Assembly (NCBI GenBank): GCA_963931865.1
Contig: OZ007508.1
Location: 10,166,781 to 10,230,780 of the forward strand
DNA: 64,000 nucleotides
Source: Axinella damicornis
Taxonomy: Eukaryota; Porifera; Demospongiae; Axinellida; Axinellidae
Direction: 5' to 3'
Below, piece by piece: positions 38,223-50,160 of the stretch. Below the pieces are notes generated by a model. It worked only from the letters and a program-made list of their open reading frames with translations, was not told the DNA's origin and made no database searches. Made by a program: the position numbers and the translations under genes. Every line of letters begins with the position of its first letter. Position 1 is the first letter of the stretch.

Positions 38223-41200
38223 CCGGCCACGCCCCCACGGGGCCGGCCACGCTCCTACAGGGCCGGCCACACCCCCACAGGGCCGGCCACGCCCCCACGG
38301 GACCGGCCAAGCTCCCTCAGGGCCGGCCACGACCCCACTGTGCCGGCCACGCCCCCACGGGACCGGCCACGCCCCCACGGGATCGACCACGTCCTTACGG
38401 TGCTGGCCACGCCCCCACGGGGCCGGCCACCGTGCCGAACACGCCCCCACGGGGCCGGCCACGACCCCACCGGGCCGGCCACCCCCCACCGGACCGGCCA
38501 CGCCCCCACGGGGCCGGACACGCCCCCACCAGGCCGGCCACGCCCCCACCGGGCCGGCCACGCCCACACCGGACCGGCCACGCCCCCACGGGGCCGGCCA
38601 CCCCCCCACTGGGCCGGCCACGACTCCACGGGACCGGCCACGCCCTTACGGGGCCGGCCACGCCCTTAAGGGGCCGGCCATGCCCCCACGGGGCCGGTCA
38701 CGCCACCACGGGGCCGGCCACGGCTCCACGGGGCCGACCACGCCCGCACGGGGCCGGCCACGCTCCCACCGGGACAGGCCACGCCCCCACGGGGCCGGCC
38801 ACGCCCCCACGGGACCGGCCAAGCTCCCTCAGGGCCGGCCACGACCCCACTGTGCCGGCCACGCCCCCACGGGACCGGCCACGCCCCCACGGGATCGACC
38901 ACGTCCCTACGGTGCCGGCCACGCCCCCACAGGGCCGGCCACCGTGCCGGACACGCCCCCACGGGCCGGCCACGACCCCACCGGGCCGGCCACGCCCCAC
39001 CAGGACGGCCACGCCCCCACCGGGCCGGCCACGCCCCCACGGGGTTGGTCACGCCCCAACGGGGCCGGCCACGCCCCCACGGGGCCGGCTTCGTCCCTAC
39101 GGGACCGACCACGCCCCCACGGGACCGGCCACGCCCCCACGGAGCCGGCCACGCCCCCTCCGGGCCGGCCACGCCCCCACGGGGACGGCCACGCCCCCAC
39201 CAGGCCGGCCACGCCCCCACCGGGCCGGCCACGCCCCCACCGGGCCGGCCACGCCCCCACGGGGCCGGCCACGCCCCCACTGGGCCGGCCACGACTCCAC
39301 GGGACCGGCCACGCCCTTACGGGGCCGGCCACACCCTTAAGGGGCCGGCCATGCCCCCACGGGGCCGGTCACGCCACCACGGGGCCGGCTACGGCTCCAC
39401 GGGGCCGGCCACGCCCCCACGGGGCCGACCACGCTCCCACGGGGCCGGCTACTCCCCCACGGGGCCGGCCACGTCCCCACGGGGCCGGCCACGCCCCCAC
39501 GGGCCCGGACACGCCTCCACGGGGCCGGCCACGCCCCCACGGGGCCGGCTTCGCCCCCGAGGCACCGGCCACGCCCCCACGGGACCGGCCACGACCCCAC
39601 GGAGCTGGCCACGCCCACACGGGACCGGTCGCGAACTCACCGTTCCGGCCACGCCCCCACGGGGCCGGCCACGCCCCCACCGGGCCGGCCACGCCCCCAC
39701 GGGGCTGGCCACGCCCCCACCGGGTTGGCCAAGCCCCCACGGGGCCGGCCACGCACCCACCGGGCCGGCCACGCCCCCACGGGGCCGGCCACGCCCCCAC
39801 GGGACCGGCCAAGCCCCCTAAGGGCCGGCCACGACCCCACTGTGCCGGCCACGCCCCCACGGGACAGGCCACGCCCCCACGGGACCGACCACGTCCCTAC
39901 GGTGCCGGCCACGCCCCCACGGGGCCGGCCACCGTGACGGACACGCCCCCACGGGGCCGGCCACGACCCCACCGGGCCGGCCACGCCCCACCAGGACGGC
40001 CACGCCCCCATCGGACCGGCCACGCCCCCACGGGGCCGGTCACGCCCCCACGGGGCCGGCCACGCCCCCACGGGGCCGGCTTCGCCCCCACGGGACCGAC
40101 CACGCCTCCACGGGACCGGCCACGCCCCCATGGAGCCGGCCACGCCCCCACCGGGCAAGCCACGCCCCCAAGGGGTTGGCCAGGCCCCCTCCGGACCGGC
40201 CACGCCCCCACGGGCCCGGCCACGCCCCCACCAGGCCGGCCACGCCCACACCGGGCCGGCCACGCCCCCACCGGGCCGGCCACGCCCCCACGGGGCCGGC
40301 CACGCCTCCACGGGGCCGGCCACGCCCCCACTAGGCCGGCCACGACTCCACGGGACCGGCCACGCCCTTACAGGGCCGGCCACGCCCTTAAGGGGCCGGC
40401 CATGCCCCCACGGGGCCGGCCAAGCTCCCACGGGGCCGGCCACTCCCCCACGGGGCCGGCCACGTCCCCACGGGGCCGGCCACGCCCCCACGGGGCCGGA
40501 CACGCCTTCACGGGGCCTGCCACGCCCCCACGGGGCCGGCTTCGCCCCCGAGGTATCGGCCACGCCCCCACGGGACCGGTCACGCCCCCACGGAGCTGGC
40601 CACGCCCACACGGGACCGGTCGCGAACCCACCATTCCGGCCACGCCCCCACCGGGCCGGCCACGCCCCCACGGGGCCGGCCACACCCCCACCGGGACGGC
40701 CACGCCCCCACCGGGCCGGCCGTGCCGGCCACGCTCCCACGGGGCCGGCCACGCCCCCACGTTGCCGGCCACGCCCCCACGGGGCCGGCCACGACCCCAC
40801 GGTGCCAGCCACGCCCCACGGGGCCGGCAACGCCCCCACAGAACCGGCCACGCCTCCACGGGGCGGGCCACGCCCCCCCGGGTCCGGCCACCCCCCCACG
40901 GGGCCGGCCACGCCCCCATAGGGCCGGTAATGACCCCACCGTGCCGGCCACGCCCCCACCGGACCGGCCACGTCCCCACGGGACCGACCACGCCCCCACG
41001 GTGCCGGCCACGCCCCCACGGGGCCGGCCACGACCCCACAGTGTCGGCCACGCCCCCACGGGGCCGGCCACGCCCCCTCCGGGCCGGCCACGCCCCCACC
41101 AGGACGGCCACGCCCCTACCGGGCCGGCTACGTCCCCACCGGGCCTTCCACGCCCCCACGGGGCCGGTCACGCCCCCACGGGGCCGGATTCGCCCCCACG

Positions 41201-41462
41201 GGACCGGCCACGCCCCCAGGGGACCGGCCACGCCCCCACGGGGCCGGCCACGCCCCAACCAGGCCGGCCACTCCCCCACGGGGCCGGCCACGCCCCCACC
41301 GGGCCGCCACGCCCCCACCGGGATGGCCACGCCCCCACCGGGCCGGCCACGCCCCCGCCGGGCCGGCCACGCCCCCACGGGACCGGCCGCGCCCCAACGG
41401 GACCGACCACGCCTCACGGTACCGGCCACGCCCCCACGGGTCCAGCCACAACCCCACCGTGC
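38223..41462 (+). repeat. 3.24-kb higher-order unit, copy 2
   Basis: Direct tandem copy of 34982-38222, with scattered substitutions such as CTACGG to TTACGG near 38396. The match ends after the CACAACCCCACCGTG stretch near 41.46 kb, where the sequence continues with a different unit order instead of starting the block again. Confidence 0.92.
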
Positions 41463-44400
41463 CGGCCACGCCCCCACAGGGCCGGCCACGCCCCCACCGG
41501 GCCGGCAACGCCCCCACCGGGACGGCCACGCCCCCACTGGGCCGGCCACGTCCCCACCGGGCCGGCCACGCCTTCACGGGGCCGGCCACGCCCCCACGGG
41601 GCCGGCTTCGCCCCCACGGGACCGGCCACGACCCCACGGGACCGGCCACGCCCCCCCGGGGCCGGATACGCCCCCACCGGGCCGGCCACGCCCCCACGGG
41701 CACGGCCACGCCCCCACCGGGCCGGCCACGCTCCCACGGGGCCGGCCACGCCCCCACCGGGCCGGCCACGCCCCCACCGGGACGGCCAAGTCCCCACGGG
41801 GTCGGCCACGCCCCCACTGGGCCGGTAACGCCCCCACGGAGCCGGCCATGCCCCTACGGGGCCGGCCACGCCCCCACGGAACCGGCCACGCCCCCACGGT
41901 GCCGGCCACGCCCCCATAGGGCCGGCCACGACCCCACCGTAACGGCCACGCCCCCACGGGACCGGCCGCGCCCCCGCGGGACCGACCACGCCTCACGGTG
42001 CCGGCCACGCTCCCACGGGTCCGACCACAACCCCACCGTGCCGGCCAAGCCCCCACAGGGCCGGCCACGCCCCCACCGGGCCGGCCACGCCCCCACCGGG
42101 ACGGCCACGCCCCCACCGGGCCGGCCACGTCCCCACCGGGCCGGCCACGCCCCCACAAGGCCAGCCACGCCCCCACCGGGCCGGCCACGCCCCCACCGGG
42201 CCGGCCAAGCCCCCACGGGGTCGGCCACGCCCCCACTGGGACGGCCGTGCCTCCACGGGGCCGGCCACGCCCTTACGGGGCCTGCCACGCCCCTAAGGGG
42301 CCGGCCACGCCCCCACGGGGCCGGTCACGCCCCCACGGGGCTGGCCACGGCCCCACGGGGCCGGTCACGCCCCCACGGAGCCGGCCACGCCCCCACGGGG
42401 CCGTTCACGCCCCCACGGGGCCGGCCACGCCCCCACGGGATCAGCCACGACCCCACGGTGCCGGCCACGCCCCCACGGGGCCGGCCACGACCCCCCGTGC
42501 CAGCCACGCCCCCACGGGGCCGGCAACGCCCCCACGGAGCCGGCCATGCCCCTACGGGGCCGGCCACGCCCCCACGGGACCGGCCACGCCCCCACGGGGC
42601 CGGCCACTCCCCCATAAGGCCGGCCACGCCCCCACGGGACCGGCCGCGCCCCCACGGGACCGACCACGCCTCACGGTGCCGGCCACGCTCCCACGGGTCC
42701 GACCACAACCCAACCGTGCCGGCCACGCCCCCACAGGTCCGGCCACGCCCCCACCGGGCCGGCCACGCCCCCACCGGGACGGCCACGCCCCCACCGGGCC
42801 GGCCACGTCCCCTCCGGGCCGGCCACGCCCCCACGGGGCCAGCCACGCCCCCACGGGGCCGGCTTCGCCCCCACGGGACCGGCCACGCCCCCACGGGACC
42901 GGCCACGCCGCCACGGGGCCGGCCATGCCCCCACCGGGCCGGCCACGTCCCCACGGGCCCGGCCACGCCCCCACCGGGCCGGCCACGCCCCCACGGGGCA
43001 GTCCACGCCCCCACCGGGCCGGCCACGCCCCCACCGGGCCGGCCAAGCCACCACGGGGTCGGCCACGCCCCCACTGGGACGACCGCGCCTCCACGAGGCC
43101 GGCCACGCCCTTACGGGGCCGGCCACGCCCCTAAGGGGCCGGCCACGCCCCCACGGGGCCGGTCACGCCCCCACGGGGCTAGCCACGGCCCCATGGGGCC
43201 GGCCACGCCCCCACGGAGCCGGCCACGCCCCCACGGGGCCGGCCACGCCACCACGGGATCGGCCACGCCCCCACGGGGCCGGCTTCGCCCCCGAGAGACC
43301 GGCCACGCCCACACGGGACCGGCCACGCCCCCACGGTGCCGGCCACGCCCCCACGGGGCCGGCCACGACCCAACCGTGCCGGCCACGCCCCCACGGGGCC
43401 GGCCACGCCCCCACCGTGCCGGCCACGCCCCCACGGAGCCAGCCACGCCCCACGGGGCCGGCCACGCCACCACGGGGCGAGCCATGCCCCCACGGGGCCG
43501 GCCACGCCCCCACCGGGCCGGCCACGCCCCCACGGGGCTGGCCACGCCCCCACCGGGCCGGCCACACCCCCACGGGGCCGGCCACGCCCCCACCAGGCTG
43601 GCCACGCCCCCACGGGGCCTGCCACGCCCCTACCGTGCCGGACACGCCCCCATCGGGACGGCCACGCCCCCACCGGGCCGGCCACGACCCCACCGGGCCG
43701 GCCACGCCCCCACGGGACCGGCCACGCCCCTACGAGGCGGCTTCGCCCCCTCGGGTCCGGCCACGCCCCCACGGGACCGGCCACGCTCCCACGGTGCCGG
43801 CCACACCCCCACGGGACCGGCCACGACCCCACTGTGCCGCCACGCCCCCAAGGGGCTGGCCAAGCCCCCACCGAGTTGGAGACGCCCCCACGGGTCCGGC
43901 CACGCCCCCACGGGGCCTGCCACGCCCCCACCGGGCCGGCCACGCTCCCACGGACCTTGCCACGCTCCCACGGTGCTGGCCACGCCCCCACGGGGCCGGC
44001 CACGACCCCACCGTGCCAGCCACGCCCACATGGGGCCGGCTGCGCCCCTACGGAGCCGGCCACGTCCCCACGGTACCGGCCACGCCCCCACGGGCCGGCC
44101 ACGCCCCCACAGAGCCGGCCACGACCCCACAGTGCCGGCCACGCCCCCACGGGACCGGCCACGCCCCCACGGGACCCACCACGCCCCCACGGTGCCGGCC
44201 ACGACCCCACCGTGCCGGCCACGCACCCACGGGGCCAACGACGCCCCCACCGGGACGGCCACGCCCCCACCAGAACGGCCACTCCCCCACCGGGCCAGCC
44301 ACGCCCCCACCGGACCGGCCACGCCTCCACGGGGCCGGCCACGCCCCCACGGGGCCGGCTTTGCCCCCAAGAGACCGGCCACGCCGCCACGGGACCGGCC

Positions 44401-46069
44401 ACGCCCCTACGGGGCCGGACACGACCCCACCATGCCGGCCACGCCCCCACGGGGCCGGCCATGCCCCCACCGTGCCGGCCACGCCCCCACGGGGCCAGTC
44501 ACGCCCCACGGGGCCAGCCACGCCACCACGGGGCCGGCCACACCCCCACGGGGCCGGCCACGCCCCTACCGGGCCGGCAACGCCCCCACGGGGCCGGTCA
44601 CGCCCCCACCGGGCCGGCCACGCCGCACGGGGCCGGCCACGCCCCCACCAGGACGGCCACGCCCCCACGGGGCCGGCCACGCCTTCACCTGCCGGACACG
44701 CCCCCATCGGGACGGCTACGCCCCCACCGGGCCGGCCACACCCACACCGGGCCGGTCACGCCCCCACGGCACCGGCCGTGCCCCCACGGGGCGGCTTCGC
44801 CCCCTCGGGCCCGGCCACTCCCCCACGAGACCGGCCATGCTCCCACGGTGCTGGCCACACCCCCACGGGACCGGCCACGACCCCACGGGGCAGGCCACGA
44901 CCCCACGGGGCCGGCTTCGCCCCACGGGACTGGCCACGCCCCCACGGGGCCGGCAACTACCCCACCGTGCCGGAAAGGCCCCCACGGGACCGGCCACGCC
45001 CCAATGGGGTCGGCCACGACCCCACGGGGCCGGAAACGCCCCCACGGGGCCAGCCATGCCCACACGGGGCTGGCCACACCCCCACGAGGCCGTCCACGCC
45101 ACCACGGGACCGGCCACGCCCCCACCGGCACGGCCACGCCCCCACGGGGCCAGCCACGCCCCCACGGGGCCGGCCACGCCCCCACGGGGCCGGCCACGCC
45201 CCCACGGGACCGGCCACGTCCCCATGGGGCCGGCTTCGTCCACATGGGACCGGCCATGCCCCCACGGGAACGGCCACACCCCACGGTGCCGGCCACACCC
45301 CCACGGGGTCGGCCATGACACCACCAGGCCGGCCACGCCCCCACGGGACCGGCCACGCCCCCACTGGGCCGGCCACGCCCCCACGGGGCCGGACACGCCC
45401 ACACGGGGCCGGCTTTGCCCCTACGGGACCGGCCACGCCCCCACGGGACCTGCCACGCCTCCACAGTGCCGGCCACGCCCCCACGGGGCCGGCCACAACC
45501 CCAAAGTGCCAGCCACGCCCCCACGGGGCCGGCAACGCCCCCTTGGGGCTGGCAAACGCCCCCACGGGGCCGGCCACGCCCTGACGGGACCGGCAACGCC
45601 TCAACGGGGCCGGCCAAGCCCCCACGGGGCCGGCCACGCCCCCCGAAGCCGGACACGCCCCCACGGGGCCGACCACGCCCCGCGGGTCCCTCCACGCCCC
45701 CACGGGTCCGGCCACGCCCCCACCAGGACGGCCACGCCCCCACCGGGCCAGCCACGCCCCCACGGTGCCGGCCACGCCCCCACAGGACCGGCCACGCTCC
45801 CACGGTCCGGCTTCGCCCCCACGGGACCGGCCACGCCCCCATGGGACCGGCCACGCCCCCACGGTGCCGGTCACGTCCCCACGGCGCCGGCCACGACCCC
45901 ACGGGGCCGGACACGCCCCCACGGGGCCGGATACGCCCCCACGGATCCGGCAACGCCCCCACGGGGCCGGCCACGCCCCCACCAGGAGGGCCACGCCACC
46001 ACAGGGCCAGCAGCGCCCCCCAGGGGCCGGCCACGCCCCCACGGGACCGGCCACGCCCCCACGGTGCCG

Positions 46070-48160
46070 GCTTTGCCCCACGGGACTGGCCACGCCCCCA
46101 CGGGCCGGCAACGACCCCACCGTGCCGGAAAGGCCCCCACTAGAATGGCCACGCCCCCATGGGGCCGGCCACGACCCCACGGGGCCGGAAACGCCTTCAC
46201 GGGGCCAGCATGCCCACACGGGGTTGGCCACACCCCCACGAGGCCGTCCACGCCACCACGGGACCGGCCACGTCCCCACCGGCACGGCCACGCCCCCACG
46301 GGGCCAGCCACGCCCCCACGGGGCCGGCCACGCCCCCACGGGACCGGCCACGTCCCCACGGGGCCGGCTTCGTTCACACGGGACCGGCCACGCCCCCACG
46401 GGACCGGCCACGCCCCCACGGGGCCGGCCACGCCCCCACGGGGCCGGACACGCCCCCACGGAGCTGGCCACGCCCCCACGGGGCCGGCTTTACCCACACG
46501 GGACCGGCCATGCCCCCACGGGATCGGCCACACCCCACGGTACCGGCCACGCCCCCACGGGGTCCGCCATGACCCAACCGTGCCGGCCACAACCCCACGG
46601 GACCGGCCACGCCCCCACGGGGCCGACCACAACCCACCAGGACGGGTACGCCCCCACCGGGCCGGCCACGCCCCCACGGGACCGGCCACGCCCCCACGTG
46701 GCCGGCCACGACCCCACCGGACCGGCCACACCCCCACGGGGCAGGCCATGACCTCACGGGGCCGGCCACGCCCCCACGAGGCCGTCTTTGCCCCCACGGG
46801 ACCGGCCACGCCTCCACGGGACTGGACACTCCTCCACTGTGCCGGCCACGCCCCCACGGGGCCGGCCACACCCCCACCGGGCCGGCCACGCTCCCACGGG
46901 GCCGGCCACACCCCCACGAGGCGGCCACGCCACGACGAGGCCGGCCACGCCCCCACGGGGCCGGCCACGCCCCCACGGGACCGGCCACGCCCCCACGGGA
47001 CCGGCCACGTCCCCACGGGTCCGGCCACGCCCCCACCTGGCCGGCCACGCCCCCACCGGGCCGGCCACGCCCCCACGGAGCCGGCCACGCCCCCACGGGG
47101 CCGGCTTTGCCCCCACGGGACCGGCCACGCCCCCACGGGACCGGCCACGCCCCCACGGTGCCGGCCACGCTCCCAAGGGGCCGGCCACGCCCCCACCGAG
47201 TCGGCCACGCCCCCACAGGGCCGGCCACGCCACCACCGGGCCGGCCAAGCTCCCACGGGGCTGGCCACGCCCCCAAGGGGCCGGCCACACCCACACGGGG
47301 CCGGCTTTGCCCCCACGGGACCGGCCACCCCCCCACGGGACCTGCCACGCCTCCACAGTGCCGGCCACGCTCCCACGGGGCCGGCCACGACCCCACCGTG
47401 CCAGCCACGCCCCCACGGGGCCGGCAACGCCCCCACGGGGCTGGCAACGCCCCCACGGGGCCGGCCACGCCCCCACGGGACCGGCAACGCCCCAACGGGG
47501 CCGGCCACGCCCCCACGGAGCCGGCCACGGCCCCCTGGGGCCGGACACGCCCCCACGAAGCCGGCCACGCCCCCACGGGGCCCTCCACGCCCCCACGGGT
47601 CCGGCCACGCCCCCACCAGGACGGCCACGATCCCACCGGGCCAGCCACGCCCCCACGGTGCCGGCCACGCCCCCACAGGACCGGCCACGACCCCACGGGC
47701 CGGCTTCGGCCCCACGGGACCGGCCACGCCCCCATGGGACCTACCACGCCCCCACGGCGCCGGCCACGACCCCACCGGGCCGGCCACACCCCCACGGGAC
47801 CGGCCACGCCCCCACGTGGCCGGCCACGACCCCACCGGACCGGCCACACCCCCACGGGGCAGGCCACGACCCCACGGGGCCGGCCACGCCCCCACGGGGC
47901 CGTCTTTGCCCCCACGGGACCTGCCACGCCTCCACGGGACTGGACACTCCTCCACTGTGCCGGCCACGCCCCCACGGGGTCGGCCACGCCCCCACCGGGC
48001 CGGCCATGCTCCCACGGGGCCGGCCACGCCCCCATGTGGCCGGCCACGCCCCCACGGGGCCGGCCACGCCACCACGGGGCCGGCCACGCCCCCACCGGGC
48101 CGGCCATGCTCCCACGGGGCCGGCCACGCCCCCACGGGACCGGCCACGCCCCCACCGGGC
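46070..48160 (+). repeat. 2.09-kb higher-order unit, copy 1
   Basis: Begins with GGCTTTGCCCCACGGGACTGG and the GGAAAGGCCCCC unit and is repeated at an offset of about 2093 bases. Markers such as CACAACCCACCAGGACGGG (about 46630 and 48723) and CACTCCTCCACTGTG (about 46827 and 48919) keep their order. Related partial versions of the same sequence lie near 44.9-45.8 kb and 50.7-52.1 kb. Confidence 0.82.
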
Positions 48161-50160
48161 CGGCTTTGCCCCACGGGACTGGCCACGCCCCTACGGGGCC
48201 GGCAACGACCCCACCGTGCCGGAAAGGCCCCCACGGGAATGGCCACGCCCCCATGGGGCCGGCCACAACCCCACGGGGCCGGAAACGCCCCCACGGGGCC
48301 AGCATGCCCACAAGGGGTTGGCCACACCCCCACGAGGCCGTCCACGCCACCACGGGACCGGCCACGTCCCCACCGGCACGGCCACGCCCCCACGGGGCCA
48401 GCCACGCCCCCACGGGGCCGGCCACGCCCCCACGGGACCGGCCACGTCCCCACGGGGCCGGCTTCGTCCACACGGGACCGGCCACGCCCCCACGGGACCG
48501 GCCACGCCCCCACGGGGCCGGCCACGCCCCCACGGGGCCGGACACGCCCCCACGGGGCTAGCCACGCCCCCACGGGGCCGGCTTTGCCCACACGAGACCG
48601 GCCATGCCCCCACGGGATCGGCCACACCCCACGGTACCGGCCACGCCCCCACGGGGTCAGCCATGACCCAACCGTGCCGGCCACAACCCCACGGGACCGG
48701 CCACGCCCCCACGGGGCCGGCCACAACCCACCAGGACGGGTACGCCCCCACCGGGCCGGCCACGCCCCCACGGGACCGGCCACGCCCCCACGTGGCCGGC
48801 CACGACCCCACCGGACCGGCCACACCCCCACGGGGCAGGCCATGACCTCACGGGGCCGGCAACGCCCCCACGGGCCGTCTTTGCCCCCACGGGACCGGCC
48901 ACGCCTCCACGGGACTGGACACTCCTCCACTGTGCCGGCCACGCCCCCACGGGGCCGGCCACACCCCCACCGGGCCGGCCACGCTCCCACGGGGCCGGCC
49001 ACACCCCCACGAGGCGGCCACGCCACGACGAGGCCGGCCACGCCCCCACGAGGCCGGCCACGCCCCCACGGGACCGGCCACGCCCCCTCGGGACCGGCCA
49101 CGTCCCCACGGGGCCGGCCACGCCCCCACCGGGCCGGCCACACCCCCACCGGGCCGGCCACGCCCCCACGGAGCCGGCCACGCCCCCACGGGGCCGGCTT
49201 TGCCCCCACGGGACCGGCCACGTTCCCACGGGACCGGCCACGCCCCCACGGTGCCGGCCACGCTCCCAAGGGGCCGGCCACGCCCCCACCAAGTCGGCCA
49301 CGCCCCCACAGGGCCGGCCACGCCCCCACCGGGCCGGCCAAGCTCCCACGGGGCTGGCCACGCCCCCAAGGGGCCGGCCACACCCACACGGGGCCGGCTT
49401 TGCCCCCACGGGACCGGCCACCCCCCCACGGGACCTGCCACGCCTCCACAGTGCCGGCCACGCTCCCACGGGGCCGGCCACGACCCCACCGTGCCAGCCA
49501 CTCCCCCACGGGGCCGGCAACGCCCCCACGGGGCTGGCAACGCCCCCACGGGGCCGGCCACGCCCCCACGGGACCGGCAACGCCCCAACGGGGCCGGCCA
49601 CGCCCCCACGGAGCCGGCCACGCCCCCCTGGGGCCGGCCACGCCCCCACGAAGCCGGCCACGCCCCCACGGGGCCCTCCACGCCCCCACGGGTCCGGCCA
49701 CGCCCCCACCAGGACGGCCACGATCCCACCGGGCCAGCCACGCCCCCACGGTGCCGGCCACGTTCCCACAGGACCGGCCACGACCCCACGGGCCGGCTTC
49801 GGCCCCACGGGACCGGCCACGCCCCCATGGGACCTACCACGCCCCCACGGCGCCGGCCACAACCCCACCGGGCCGGCCACGCCCCCACGGGACCGGCCAC
49901 GCCCCCACGTGGCCGGCCACGACCCCACCGGACCGGCCACACCCCCACGGGGCAGGCCACGACCCCACGGGGCCGGCCACGCCCCCACGGGGCCGTCTTT
50001 GCCCCCACGGGACCTGCCACGCCTCCACGGGACTGGACACTCCTCCACTGTGCCGGCCACGCCCCCACGGGGCCGGCCACGCCCCCACCGGGCCGGCCAT
50101 GCTCCCTCGGGGCCGGCCACGCCCCCATGAGGCCGGCCACGCCCCCACGGGGCCGGCCAC
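48161..50160 (+). repeat. 2.09-kb higher-order unit, copy 2
   Basis: Tandem partner of 46070-48160. It ends near 50.16 kb, where the unit order departs from that of copy 1. Substitutions are more frequent than between the 3.24-kb copies, suggesting an older event. Confidence 0.8.
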
